DNA of 64,000 nucleotides from an uncultured Sphingomonas sp. Its GTDB lineage: Bacteria; Pseudomonadota; Alphaproteobacteria; Sphingomonadales; Sphingomonadaceae. Below the pieces are notes generated by a model that saw nothing but the letters and a program-made list of their open reading frames with translations, made no database searches and was not told where the DNA came from. Both the position numbers and the translations under genes were made by a program. Location: the NCBI RefSeq assembly GCF_936927845.1, contig NZ_CAKZHV010000060.1:62001-126000 (forward strand). Reading direction: 5' to 3'. Shown piece after piece: positions 44,101-52,820 of the stretch (position 1 is its first letter; each line of letters opens with the position of its first letter).

Positions 44101-44658
44101 TCAGTAAGCGCGCTCACCCACCACGTTTCCCGGCGGTGAATAGCGGCAGACGAGGAAATCGTCGCGCGCGTTGCTGGCGAGTGCGCAGCCGACCGCGCGC
44201 GTGCCGCGCCACACGATCTGCGTGTAGTGCGCCACGTCGCCCGCCCGCCCGGTACGGCTGAACCCCGGCGTCGCCGCGTTGACGAAATCGCGTCGCTCGG
44301 CGAGCCACAGGTCGATCATCTCGGCGTAGGAGTAGGCGTCGCGCGTACCCGTGAACAGATTTTCGCCCTCGCCGTGCTGATCGGCGTGCGCGAAGCGGCC
44401 GCTCGCCGCCATCGCCTCGGCATAGTTGCGCGCATCCGCCGACAGTCCCTTGTCCCAAACGAGCGGGGCCAGGCCGAGCGCCGCGCGCGCCGCATTGTGC
44501 CGCGACAGCATTATCCGCTCGAGCAGCGCCGGACCGCGCGGCGCGGGTGTCGTGCGCGTCAGCGGCTCGACAACCCGCTCCGGCGCGGGCGCACCACTGC
44601 CGGCGGAACACGCCGACAGCAGCAGGGCAAGCAGCGCGGCGTGGCGTTTCGGCGTCAT
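44101..44658 (-). CDS. CAP-domain (SCP/PR-1-like) lipoprotein
   Basis: The 185-residue protein has a lipoprotein signal peptide with lipobox LLLSAC at about residues 12-17 (MTPKRHAALLALLLSAC) and a CAP domain: RIMLSRHNAARAALGLAPLVWD, GRFAHADQHGEGENLF, VNAATPGFSRTG, HYTQIVWRGTRAVGCAL and VCRYSPPGNVVGERAY. All four CAP signature regions are present. CAP proteins bind lipids or act in cell-wall processes. It is probably an outer-membrane-tethered periplasmic protein. Its position in the rdgB-hemW gap is unusual. An alternative start three codons upstream (44667) is possible. Confidence 0.9.
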   Translation of the reverse strand: MTPKRHAALLALLLSACSAGSGAPAPERVVEPLTRTTPAPRGPALLERIMLSRHNAARAALGLAPLVWDKGLSADARNYAEAMAASGRFAHADQHGEGENLFTGTRDAYSYAEMIDLWLAERRDFVNAATPGFSRTGRAGDVAHYTQIVWRGTRAVGCALASNARDDFLVCRYSPPGNVVGERAY

Positions 44659-44678
44659 CGCCGCCATATGGGCGCGGC

Positions 44679-45869
44679 ATGACGCCCGACAATCCCGCCA
44701 CGCGATCGCACTCCGAGGACGAGCCGCTCGCGCTCTACGTCCACTGGCCGTTCTGCGTCTCCAAATGCCCCTATTGCGATTTCAACAGCCATGTGCGCGA
44801 GCAGGTGGATCAGGCACGCTGGCGCGACGCACTGCTGCTCGATCTCGCGCACGAGGTCGCGGCGCTGCCCGGCCGGCGGCTCGGCTCGATCTTTTTCGGC
44901 GGCGGCACGCCCTCGCTGATGCCACCCGCGACCGTCGCCGCGATCATCCAGGCCGCCATCAGCGCCTGGTCGCCCGTGGCCGACCTCGAGATCACGCTGG
45001 AGGCCAATCCTTCGTCGGTCGAGGCCGCGCGCTTCGCCGACCTCGCCGCCGCCGGGGTCAACCGCGTCTCGCTCGGGCTGCAGGCACTCAACGACCGCGC
45101 GCTCCACTTCCTCGGCCGCGCACACGATGTTGCCGAGGGGCTGGGCGCGCTCGACACCGCGCAACGCAGCTTCGCGCGCGTCAGCTTCGACCTGATCTAC
45201 GCCCGCCCCGGACAGCCGATCGACGATTGGGAGGCCGAGCTGCGCCGTGCCTTGTCGTTCGGGACCGAGCATCTGTCGCTCTACCAGCTCACGATCGAGC
45301 CAGGCACGCGCTTCGCGACCGAGGCCGCCGCCGGGCGCCTCGTCATTCCCGACGCCGACACCGCCGCCGACCTGTTCGAGCGCACCCGCGCGATCACCGC
45401 CATCGCGGGCATTCCGGCCTACGAGGTATCGAACCATGCGCGCGCCGGCGCGCAGAGCCGCCACAATCTCGCTTACTGGCGCTACCGCGACTATGCCGGC
45501 ATCGGTCCCGGCGCGCACGGCCGCCGTCACGGACACGCGACGCAGCGCCGCCGCAAGCCCGAGAACTGGCTCGCCGCGGTCGATCGCAACCGCCACGGCA
45601 TCGAGGTCGAGGAAGCGCTCGCGCCCGCGCTGCAGGCATCCGAAGCGCTGTTGATGGGCTTGCGGCTGGCGGAAGGGGTCGACCTTTCGCGCATCACCCG
45701 CCGTACGGGGCTCACCACCGACGAGTTGATCGACCGGCGCGCCGTCGCGCAGCTACCCGAGTTGATCCACCTCGACGGCGATCACCTGACCGTGACCGAC
45801 GCCGGCATGCTGCTGCTCGACGCGATCCTGCCGCGCGTCGTTCGCGCCGACGAGCGCGCGGCGGCCTGA
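44679..45869 (+). CDS. hemW: radical SAM heme chaperone HemW
   Basis: The 396-residue protein has the radical SAM cluster motif CVSKCPYCDF, IFFGGGTPSLM (the GGGTPS segment), NRVSLGLQALND, YARPGQPIDDWEAEL and IGPGAHGRR. This is the HemW heme-chaperone type (formerly called oxygen-independent coproporphyrinogen oxidase-like), which inserts heme into respiratory enzymes. The C-terminal HemN-C region includes LMGLRLAEGVDLSRITRRTG. The start at ATG 44679 lies 20 bases beyond the divergent CAP gene start. Its 3' end converges on the LpoA-like gene. Confidence 0.95.
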   Translation: MTPDNPATRSHSEDEPLALYVHWPFCVSKCPYCDFNSHVREQVDQARWRDALLLDLAHEVAALPGRRLGSIFFGGGTPSLMPPATVAAIIQAAISAWSPVADLEITLEANPSSVEAARFADLAAAGVNRVSLGLQALNDRALHFLGRAHDVAEGLGALDTAQRSFARVSFDLIYARPGQPIDDWEAELRRALSFGTEHLSLYQLTIEPGTRFATEAAAGRLVIPDADTAADLFERTRAITAIAGIPAYEVSNHARAGAQSRHNLAYWRYRDYAGIGPGAHGRRHGHATQRRRKPENWLAAVDRNRHGIEVEEALAPALQASEALLMGLRLAEGVDLSRITRRTGLTTDELIDRRAVAQLPELIHLDGDHLTVTDAGMLLLDAILPRVVRADERAAA

Positions 45870-45921
45870 TCCCGGTCGCCCCCGGCGACCATCCTTGTCG
45901 GGCCACCCGCCGCGCTAGCCC

Positions 45922-47127
45922 TCAATCGTCGAAGCGCGTCGGCGCGGGCGACACGGTGACCGTCGTTCCGCCGCGCACCTCCTGCACCTCCAGCGCGCGC
46001 TCCGCGACCCCGTCGCGTCCGAACCGGAACGCGCCGTCGATGCCCGCAAACCCGTCCGCGTCGCGCAGCCGGCTCTGCGGAAACGCGCTGCCGACGCGCC
46101 AGTCACGCGAGATGCGGACCACCAGCAGCACCGCGTCGTACCCCAGGCTCGACAGCCGGTACGGCGCCGCGTTGAAGCGCGCGCGGTAGTTCTGCGCGTA
46201 CTGGCGGTAGAGATTGTCGGGCACGCTCGCGAACCACGCGCCATTCAGCGCCGCCTGGGTCGCTACCGTCCGGTCCGAATTCCACAATTCGGTGCCGAGC
46301 AACCGGGTCGACGGGCTCGCGCGGCGGAGCAGCGGCGCGGCGGCGGCTGCCGTGCTGCCGCCATCGGCGATCAGCACCGCGTCGAACGGCGCATCCCTGT
46401 TCATCCGCGTCACCGCCGATGCAACCGCCGCCGGCGCACGATCATAGGTCTGCAGCGACACCACGCGGCCGCCAGCCTGCTCGACTGCGCGCAGGAACAC
46501 GCTCGACGCGCGCGATCCGTAGAGCGCGTTCGGCACCAGCCCGCCGAAGTTCGTCACCCCCTGGCTGCGTGCGAAACCGACCACGCGCTCGATCGACTGG
46601 CTCGGCGCATAGCCGAGCACATAGGTGCCGTTGCCACCCAGGCTGACGTCGTTGGAAAACGAGATCACGGGCACGCCCGCGCGCCGGGCGATCGGCGTCA
46701 CCGCGCGCACGTCGTCGGCAAGCAGTGGCCCCAGGATCAACTGCGCCCCTTCCGCAATCGCCCGGTTCGCCGCTGCCGCCGCACCGGTCGCGGTATCGTA
46801 ATTGGTGATCCGCACCTGCTGGCTGCGCGCGTCGAGCAGTGCGAGCTGCGTCGCATTGGCGATGCTGCGCCCGACCCCCGCGTTGCTGCCCGACAGCGGC
46901 ACCAGCAGCGCGACGCGGTTGCGCTCGGCATCCTGCGGCACGCCCGCGATGACGCCGCCGGTGTCGCCGCGCGACGGACGCGGGCGTTCGGCCGCCGGAC
47001 GGTCGGGCGCCGGTGCCGGTCCGCGCGGTACAACGGTCGCGCATGCGGACAGCAACACCGCGCCCGCGAGCGCCAATGCCTTCGACACCGCGCGTGCGAG
47101 TTGCGGCCCCTGCTTCGATTCTGCCAT
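45922..47127 (-). CDS. penicillin-binding protein activator (LpoA-like) lipoprotein
   Basis: The 401-residue protein has a lipoprotein signal peptide with lipobox LLSAC (MAESKQGPQLARAVSKALALAGAVLLSAC) and then a periplasmic-binding-protein-like fold: VALLVPLSGSNAGVGRSIANATQLAL, AQLILGPLLADDVRAV, VPVISFSNDVSLGG and FDAVLIADGGS. This matches the Leu/Ile/Val-binding-fold LpoA C-terminal domain that activates PBP1A. It is divergent from rsmI, and the lpoA-rsmI-yraN-gshB order is conserved in sphingomonads. Its ATG at 47127 overlaps the rsmI ATG on the opposite strand by two bases. Confidence 0.88.
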   Translation of the reverse strand: MAESKQGPQLARAVSKALALAGAVLLSACATVVPRGPAPAPDRPAAERPRPSRGDTGGVIAGVPQDAERNRVALLVPLSGSNAGVGRSIANATQLALLDARSQQVRITNYDTATGAAAAANRAIAEGAQLILGPLLADDVRAVTPIARRAGVPVISFSNDVSLGGNGTYVLGYAPSQSIERVVGFARSQGVTNFGGLVPNALYGSRASSVFLRAVEQAGGRVVSLQTYDRAPAAVASAVTRMNRDAPFDAVLIADGGSTAAAAAPLLRRASPSTRLLGTELWNSDRTVATQAALNGAWFASVPDNLYRQYAQNYRARFNAAPYRLSSLGYDAVLLVVRISRDWRVGSAFPQSRLRDADGFAGIDGAFRFGRDGVAERALEVQEVRGGTTVTVSPAPTRFDD

Positions 47128-47974
47128 GACACCCCTCGTGGAACCCTTATCCCCCGGTCTGTACATCGTCGCGACGCCGATCGGCAATCTCGCTGACCTT
47201 TCGCCGCGCGCGGCCGACATCCTGACGCGCGCCGATGCGGTCGCGGTGGAGGACACGCGCGTCACCGCCGGGCTGCTGCGCCACGTCGGCGTCAAGCGTC
47301 CTATGCTGCCCTATCACGACCACAATGCCGAGGGCATGCGCCCGCAATTGATCGCGCGAATGGCGACGGAGGCGATCGCGCTCGTCTCCGACGCGGGCAC
47401 ACCGCTCATCTCCGATCCCGGCTACAAGCTCGTGCGCGACGCGCGTGCCGCCGGCCACAGCGTGGTGACGATCCCCGGTCCGTGCGCCGCGATCGCCGCG
47501 TTGACGCTCGCCGCGCTTCCGACCGACCGCTTCTTCTTTCTGGGCTTCCTGCCGTCGAAACAGCACGCCCGCGCCGAGGCGATCGCCGAGGTCGCCGGCG
47601 TCCGCGCGACCTTGGTGCTGTACGAGAGCGGCCCGCGCCTATCCGCCTGCCTCGCGGCGCTCGCGCAAGGATTGGGCGACCGCGAGGCAGCGGTCGCGCG
47701 CGAGATCACCAAGAAGTTCGAGGAAGCCGTGACCGGCCGGCTGTCCGTCCTCGCGGCGCGCTACGCCGATGCGCCACCCAAGGGCGAGATCGTGATCGTC
47801 GTCGGTCCGCCCGACGCCCCTGCCCCCGCGAGCGAGGCCGACGCCGACACGGCTCTTGCCGAAGCGCTTACCCGCCTTCCCGCCGCCAAGGCCGCCGGCG
47901 AGGTCGCCCGCGCGCTCGGCCTCGACCGCCGCATGCTTTATGCCCGTGCGATGGAGCTGAAGGGCGAGCGCTGA
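47126..47974 (+). CDS. rsmI: 16S rRNA (cytidine1402-2'-O)-methyltransferase RsmI
   Basis: The 282-residue tetrapyrrole-methylase-fold enzyme has LYIVATPIGNLADLSPRAADIL, EDTRVTAGLLRHVG, ALVSDAGTPLISDPGYKLV and VTIPGPCAAIAALTLAALP, the standard RsmI motifs. It methylates the 2'-OH of C1402 in the ribosomal decoding centre. Reading starts at ATG 47126, which overlaps the divergent LpoA start; a GTG at 47138 is an alternative start that would separate the two starts. yraN lies downstream after a GGDEF gene insertion. Confidence 0.95.
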   Translation: MTPLVEPLSPGLYIVATPIGNLADLSPRAADILTRADAVAVEDTRVTAGLLRHVGVKRPMLPYHDHNAEGMRPQLIARMATEAIALVSDAGTPLISDPGYKLVRDARAAGHSVVTIPGPCAAIAALTLAALPTDRFFFLGFLPSKQHARAEAIAEVAGVRATLVLYESGPRLSACLAALAQGLGDREAAVAREITKKFEEAVTGRLSVLAARYADAPPKGEIVIVVGPPDAPAPASEADADTALAEALTRLPAAKAAGEVARALGLDRRMLYARAMELKGER

Positions 47975-48036
47975 TCGGTTGCATGCGACCCTGGCCCGTT
48001 AACGGCATTTAGACCGATACGGATCAATCTGGGCGC

Positions 48037-49467
48037 ATGGAAGAAGCGTCCAAGACCGCCCAACCGTCGCGTGCGCAGCTCGGCGCGATCTGGCTGATCG
48101 CAGCATCGCTTTATTTCCTGCTCGCCGCATCGACCATCCACCTGACTAGCGACGGCAAGACCATCGCCGCGGTGTGGCCGGCGAACGCCGTCTTGGTCGC
48201 GCTGCTGCTGGTACAGCCGGCCCCGCGCTGGCTGACGGTGCTGAGCGCGGGGCTGGTCGGCAACATCGCCGCCAATCTTTTTACCCGCGGCACGGTAGCG
48301 GGTCCGTTGTTGTACAGTTTGGCCAACGCTGTCGAAGTCGTCGCCGCGACGCTCCTCATCAAGCGACGAACCGCCACGATCGACCTGTTGCGCTCGACGC
48401 ATAGCCTGGTCCGCTTCGTGATCGTGGCCGGCATCGTCGCGCCGATGGCGAGCGCGCTACTAGGTGCTGCCACCGCTACGACCGTCTATGACCAAGCCTT
48501 CGCGCCCTCCTTCACTGCCTGGTTCCTCAGCGATGGCTTAGGCCTGCTCGTCTTTACGCCCGTGTTCACCGCGGTTCTCGACGGTCAGGTCAAAGCATGC
48601 TTCCTCAACAAGACAACAATGGAGCGTGCGGGCGCGATCGCGCTGATCGCAATGGTGGCGGGTACCGCATACGCCGTCTTCTTCGTCGCAACATCGCCGG
48701 CGTTGTTTCTGCTCTACGCGCCCGTCATGCTGGTGACCTTTCGCATCGGGCCGGTCGGCACCAAGATGGCGGTCGTGACGATCGCGGTGATGGGCTTCTG
48801 CGCGATGGCATCGGGACACGGCCCAGTTGTCATGGTGACGACCGATCCCACCGTGCAGGCGCATTTGTTTCAGTCTTTTCTGGCGATGCTGCTGCTCACC
48901 TGCCTGCCGGTCGCGGCCGAAATCTCCGAACGCAACCGGCTTGCCGAACAGTTGAAGGAGCGAGTGGCCACGGCGCATATCGAAGCAACCACCGACACGC
49001 TCACCGGATTGCTCAACCGCCGCGGGTTCGACCGCGCGGTCGCAGCGCTGCTGGCGGAACGGCCACCGTTGCTCTGCTGCGTCGCGATCGACGTTGATCG
49101 TTTCAAGTCGATCAACGGTCGCTGGGGGCATCATGTCGGCGACCGCGTGCTGCAGCATATCGCCGCAACGCTGCGGTCGAATACGAGGCCAGGAGACCTC
49201 ATCGGCCGGCTGGGCGGGGACGAATTCATGATGATCCTGCGCGTCGGCGGCCGCGACGATGGCGAGACGATCTGCGCGCGCATACAGGCCGCGCTGCGAC
49301 AACAGCCGATCCCGGCGGACGATAAGACGCAGATCATGGTGGCGATCAGTTGCGGCATCGCCGGACTTTCAAGCGGCGGCACGTTCGAGGACGCGGCCAG
49401 ACGCGCGGACGAGGCATTGTACCAGGCGAAAGAGGGCGGGCGGAACGCAATCCGCGCCGCGGGATGA
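48037..49467 (+). CDS. MASE1-GGDEF diguanylate cyclase
   Basis: The 476-residue protein has about eight transmembrane helices (residues 15-295) forming a MASE1-type sensor, then a GGDEF domain from about 330. The active-site motif GGDEF at 393-397 is intact, and an RPGD inhibitory I-site lies five residues before it, so it should make cyclic di-GMP with product feedback. The DTLTGLLNRRGFD and IDVDRFKSINGRWGHHVGDRVL segments are classic. It is inserted between rsmI and yraN, genes normally adjacent. The sensed signal is unknown. No EAL domain is present. Confidence 0.92.
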   Translation: MEEASKTAQPSRAQLGAIWLIAASLYFLLAASTIHLTSDGKTIAAVWPANAVLVALLLVQPAPRWLTVLSAGLVGNIAANLFTRGTVAGPLLYSLANAVEVVAATLLIKRRTATIDLLRSTHSLVRFVIVAGIVAPMASALLGAATATTVYDQAFAPSFTAWFLSDGLGLLVFTPVFTAVLDGQVKACFLNKTTMERAGAIALIAMVAGTAYAVFFVATSPALFLLYAPVMLVTFRIGPVGTKMAVVTIAVMGFCAMASGHGPVVMVTTDPTVQAHLFQSFLAMLLLTCLPVAAEISERNRLAEQLKERVATAHIEATTDTLTGLLNRRGFDRAVAALLAERPPLLCCVAIDVDRFKSINGRWGHHVGDRVLQHIAATLRSNTRPGDLIGRLGGDEFMMILRVGGRDDGETICARIQAALRQQPIPADDKTQIMVAISCGIAGLSSGGTFEDAARRADEALYQAKEGGRNAIRAAG

Positions 49468-49639
49468 GCGTCGACGCCAGTACGCGCCGGGGACGCTTGA
49501 TGGATCGATGAACCACCGTCCGCTCGGCTAGCATATCATCATGCACATGCCACGCCGTGCGTGCCGGTCGCTACGCCGCTGACAACGCCGGGCGAACACG
49601 CCGCTTGCTCCCGCAACCGCTTTCCCGCACCGTGCCGAT

Positions 49640-50020
49640 GTGCCCCGCCCCGCCCCCACCCGCTCGCCCGAGCAGCGCCGCGCGGCGGAGACGAGCGGGC
49701 GGCGGGGTGAGCGGCTGGCGGCGTGGTGGCTGCGGCTGAAGGGCTGGCGCATCATCGATCGCCGCGTGCGCACGCCCGCGGGCGAGGTCGACCTCGTCGC
49801 GCGCCGCGGCGCTCTCGTCGCCTTCGTCGAGGTAAAGATGCGCCGCACCGCCGGCGAGCTCGACCACGCGATCGACCAGCACCGGCTCGCACGCGTCGCC
49901 GCCGCGGCCGAGGTGCTGATGCCGCGCTACGCGGGCCCCGGTGACGACATCCGCGTCGACGTGATCCTGCTCGCGCCCGGCACCCGCCCGCGCCATATCG
50001 AGAATGCGTGGATCGGCTGA
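49640..50020 (+). CDS. yraN: YraN family (UPF0102) protein
   Basis: The 126-residue protein begins at GTG 49640 and has GRRGERLAAWWLRLKGWRII, RVRTPAGEVDLVARRGALVAFVEVKMRR, the endonuclease-like fold typical of UPF0102 (related to Holliday junction resolvases, with the E-V-D-L-V...V-E-V-K core). The function is not established. It lies upstream of gshB in the conserved order. The N-terminus is Arg/Pro-rich, so the exact start is uncertain. Confidence 0.9.
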   Translation: MPRPAPTRSPEQRRAAETSGRRGERLAAWWLRLKGWRIIDRRVRTPAGEVDLVARRGALVAFVEVKMRRTAGELDHAIDQHRLARVAAAAEVLMPRYAGPGDDIRVDVILLAPGTRPRHIENAWIG

Positions 50021-50074
50021 GCGAGCCCGGCTGTCCTACGCGCCACTCACGCCGCTATCTCGGGTGCAGGCAGT

Positions 50075-50155
50075 GAAGGTCACGTGTCCTTCGCGCACAC
50101 ACATGCGCAGGGGTGTGACGTTAGTGACCTTCCGCGGGTGCCGCGCCACCCGCGG
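50075..50155. promoter_or_regulatory. stacked inverted repeats upstream of gshB
   Basis: Two palindromes sit in the 191-bp gap between yraN and gshB. GAAGGTCAC (50075-50083) and GTGACCTTC (50124-50132) are 9-bp inverted arms 40 bases apart. CCGCGGGTG (50132-50140) and CACCCGCGG (50147-50155) form a tight 9-bp hairpin. They could be a terminator for yraN, a regulator site for gshB or an RNA element. No consensus was matched. Confidence 0.3.
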
Positions 50156-50211
50156 GTGACAAGCCCGCACCCTGCGCCTAGGTCGGCGCGACCACGCTGC
50201 CCGGAGGAACC

Positions 50212-51177
50212 ATGTCGCTCACCGTCGCCGTCCAGATGGACCCGCTCGACCAGATCAACGTCGCGGGCGATTCGACCTTTGCGCTGATGCTCGCGGCCCA
50301 AGCGCGCGGGCACCGGCTGTTTCATTACCAGGCGGAAGACCTCAATTGGTCCGACGGGCGGCTGTGGACAAAAGCGCATCCGGTCACCGTTCAGCAGCCC
50401 TCGGCGCCGAACGCGGGCGACCATTTCCGCTTCGATGCGCCGATCAAGCTCGACCTCGGCGATGAGGCAGACGTGATACTGATGCGGCAGGACCCGCCGT
50501 TCGACCTCGGCTACATCACCGCGACGCACCTGCTCGAACGCATCGCGGACAAGACCTTGGTGGTCAACGACCCCGCGCAGGTGCGCAACGCGCCCGAAAA
50601 GGTGTTCGTGCTCGACTATGCGCGCTTCATGCCGCCAACGCTTGTCACCCGCAGCACCGACGAGGCGCGCGCGTTCCTCGCCGAACACGGCGCGATCGTC
50701 GTGAAACCGCTCCACGGCAATGGCGGCAAGGCGATCTTCAAGGTCGAGGAAGGCGGGCTCAACCTTTCCGCCTTGTTCGAGGTGTTCAATCAGACCTGGC
50801 GCGAGCCGCACATGGTTCAGGCTTTCCTCCCCGACGTGGCGAAGGGCGACAAGCGTATCGTGCTGGTCGATGGCGAGGTCGCGGGCGCGATCAACCGTCT
50901 GCCCGGCGAAGGCGAAATCCGCTCCAACCTCGCGGTCGGCGGGTCGGCAGAGAAGACCGGGCTGACGCCGCGCGAGCGCGAGATCTGCGACGCGCTCGGC
51001 CCCGAACTCAAGCGCCGCGGGCTGATCTTCGTCGGCATCGACGTGATCGGCGGCGAGTGGCTGACCGAGATCAACGTGACCTCGCCGACCGGCATCGTCG
51101 CGATCGAACGCTTCGACGGCACCGATGTCGGCGGGCTGATCTGGGACGCGATCGAGCGCAGCGTGGCGGAACGCTGA
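50212..51177 (+). CDS. gshB: glutathione synthase
   Basis: The 321-residue ATP-grasp enzyme adds glycine to gamma-glutamylcysteine. It has the N-terminal LTVAVQMDPLDQINVAGDSTFALML, DVILMRQDPPFDLGYITATHLLE and NDPAQVRNAPEKVFVLDY segments, then the ATP-grasp IVVKPLHGNGGKAIFKV and ITEINVTSPTGIVAIE, all diagnostic for GshB. ATG 50212 follows GGAGGA about 4 bases upstream. It is the last gene of the lpoA/rsmI/yraN/gshB conserved block. Confidence 0.97.
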   Translation: MSLTVAVQMDPLDQINVAGDSTFALMLAAQARGHRLFHYQAEDLNWSDGRLWTKAHPVTVQQPSAPNAGDHFRFDAPIKLDLGDEADVILMRQDPPFDLGYITATHLLERIADKTLVVNDPAQVRNAPEKVFVLDYARFMPPTLVTRSTDEARAFLAEHGAIVVKPLHGNGGKAIFKVEEGGLNLSALFEVFNQTWREPHMVQAFLPDVAKGDKRIVLVDGEVAGAINRLPGEGEIRSNLAVGGSAEKTGLTPREREICDALGPELKRRGLIFVGIDVIGGEWLTEINVTSPTGIVAIERFDGTDVGGLIWDAIERSVAER

Positions 51178-51223
51178 GCCTTCCGCGGCCGTTGCCCGCC
51201 CGTATGACCTGTCCTAAGCGCCC

Positions 51224-51826
51224 GTGACGACCCTCATCCTCGATTGGATCGCCTGGGGCGGTTACCTCGGCATCTTCCTGCTGATGGCGCTGGAGAACAT
51301 CTTTCCGCCAATCCCGTCGGAGGTCATCATGGGACTGGGCGGCATCGCGGTCGCGCGCGGGCAGATGGCGATGGTGCCGCTGGTGCTATGGGGTACAGCC
51401 GGGACCACGATCGGCAATTTGTTCTGGTACGAGGTTGGTCGACGGCTCGGCTACGCGCGCTTCCGCCCCTTTGTCGAGCGTCACGGCCGCTGGCTGACGC
51501 TTGAATGGAATGACGTGGAGCGTATCCACACCTTCTTTCAGCGCCAGGGCGGCTGGGTCGTGTTCGTGTTCCGCTTCATGCCGACGTTCCGCACGCTCAT
51601 CTCGCTGCCCGCCGGCATGACCGCGATGCCGCTGTGGCGCTTCATGCTGTGGACCTTCCTGGGCTCGGCGATCTGGAACGTGATCCTGGGCGGCGCGGGC
51701 TATTATCTCGGCACCCGCTACGCCGAGTTGGACAAATATGTCGGACCCGTGGGTCTCGTGCTGATGGCGCTCGCGGTCGTCGTCTACGTCTACCGCGTCA
51801 TCACCTGGCACCCGCGCGGCAACTGA
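51224..51826 (+). CDS. DedA family membrane protein
   Basis: The 200-residue integral membrane protein begins at GTG 51224 (MTTLILDWIAWGGYLGIFLLMALENIFPPIPSEVIMGLGG). It has the DedA/SNARE-associated pattern: ENIFPPIPSE, GNLFWYEVGRRLG, FRFMPTFRTLISLPAGMTAM and a C-terminal helix. DedA proteins are undecaprenyl-phosphate or lipid flippases/antiporters in many bacteria. It is followed by prmA on the other strand. No partner gene is adjacent. Confidence 0.9.
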   Translation: MTTLILDWIAWGGYLGIFLLMALENIFPPIPSEVIMGLGGIAVARGQMAMVPLVLWGTAGTTIGNLFWYEVGRRLGYARFRPFVERHGRWLTLEWNDVERIHTFFQRQGGWVVFVFRFMPTFRTLISLPAGMTAMPLWRFMLWTFLGSAIWNVILGGAGYYLGTRYAELDKYVGPVGLVLMALAVVVYVYRVITWHPRGN

Positions 51827-51851
51827 CCGCCGCGTGACAGCGCCGCCCCGA

Positions 51852-52820
51852 TCAGAGGTCGAGCGCCCAGCCGTCGCGGCCCTTGGGATCGATCGGCTTG
51901 TTCGGCACGTAGCGCGCCTCGCCGCCGCGCAGCCGCAGGATCGTCCAGTCGCCACGCCGGTCGACGGCCTCCAGCACGCAACCGCACGCCTCGAACGCCG
52001 CCACCACCTCGGCGCGCTGCGTCTCCAGCAACCCCGCCAGCACGATCGCGGCCGCTGGCGCCGCGATCGCCGCCACCTCCGGCGCCATCGAGATCAACGG
52101 CCCGGCGAGGATGTTGGCGATCACCAGATCGTACGGCGCCGCCGCCGCAATCTCGTCACTCAGCGCGCCGTCGGCGACGACCAGCCGCAGCCCCGACACG
52201 CCGTTCGCCGTTGCATTCTCCGCTGTCACGGTGATCGCGGCGGGGTCGATGTCGGTCGCGGTGATCGACGCGGCGGGCCAGAGATGCTGCGCGGCGAAGG
52301 CGAGCAGACCCGTCCCCGTCCCCAGATCGATGACGTTGCCGAACTGGGTCGCCGCCAGTCCATCGAGCATCGCCAGGCATCCCGCGGTCGTCGCATGGTG
52401 CCCGGTGCCGAATGCCTGCCCCGCGTCGATCAGAAAGGCGCGACCGCCCTCGGGCGCTTGGAGCGGGTGCGCGCTGGTATGTACCACGAACCGTCCTTCG
52501 CGGATCGGCTCCAGCCCGGCCTGGCTCATTGTGACCCAATCCTGCGCGGTCAGCGGCGTGATCGCCGCCTCGCTGCCCGCCGCGCTCGGCACCAGCGCGC
52601 GCAGCGCCGCGATCATCGCCTCGTCGGGCTCATGCTCGCAATAGGCGTCGAGCCGCCAGCGCTCGCGATCATCCTCGACTTCCTCCGTCGTCATCAACAC
52701 CGCGTCGATCGTCAGATCGTCCGCCGCGTCGATCGCCTCTGCCTCGGCGCGGGTGCATGGCAGCGTCACGCGCCAGCTGTCGATCACGGCGTCGCTCGAC
52801 ACCTCGCCGTCAGCGGACAT
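51852..52820 (-). CDS. prmA: ribosomal protein L11 methyltransferase
   Basis: The 322-residue SAM enzyme trimethylates ribosomal protein L11. It has IDAGQAFGTGHHATTAGCLAML and NVIDLGTGTGLLAFAAQHLWP (SAM-binding loop DLGTGTG) and VIANILAGPLISMAPEV (NPP-like catalytic loop). The N-terminal substrate-binding domain is present. Its 5' end overlaps the 3' end of the upstream SDR gene by 11 bases. Confidence 0.94.
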   Translation of the reverse strand: MSADGEVSSDAVIDSWRVTLPCTRAEAEAIDAADDLTIDAVLMTTEEVEDDRERWRLDAYCEHEPDEAMIAALRALVPSAAGSEAAITPLTAQDWVTMSQAGLEPIREGRFVVHTSAHPLQAPEGGRAFLIDAGQAFGTGHHATTAGCLAMLDGLAATQFGNVIDLGTGTGLLAFAAQHLWPAASITATDIDPAAITVTAENATANGVSGLRLVVADGALSDEIAAAAPYDLVIANILAGPLISMAPEVAAIAAPAAAIVLAGLLETQRAEVVAAFEACGCVLEAVDRRGDWTILRLRGGEARYVPNKPIDPKGRDGWALDL

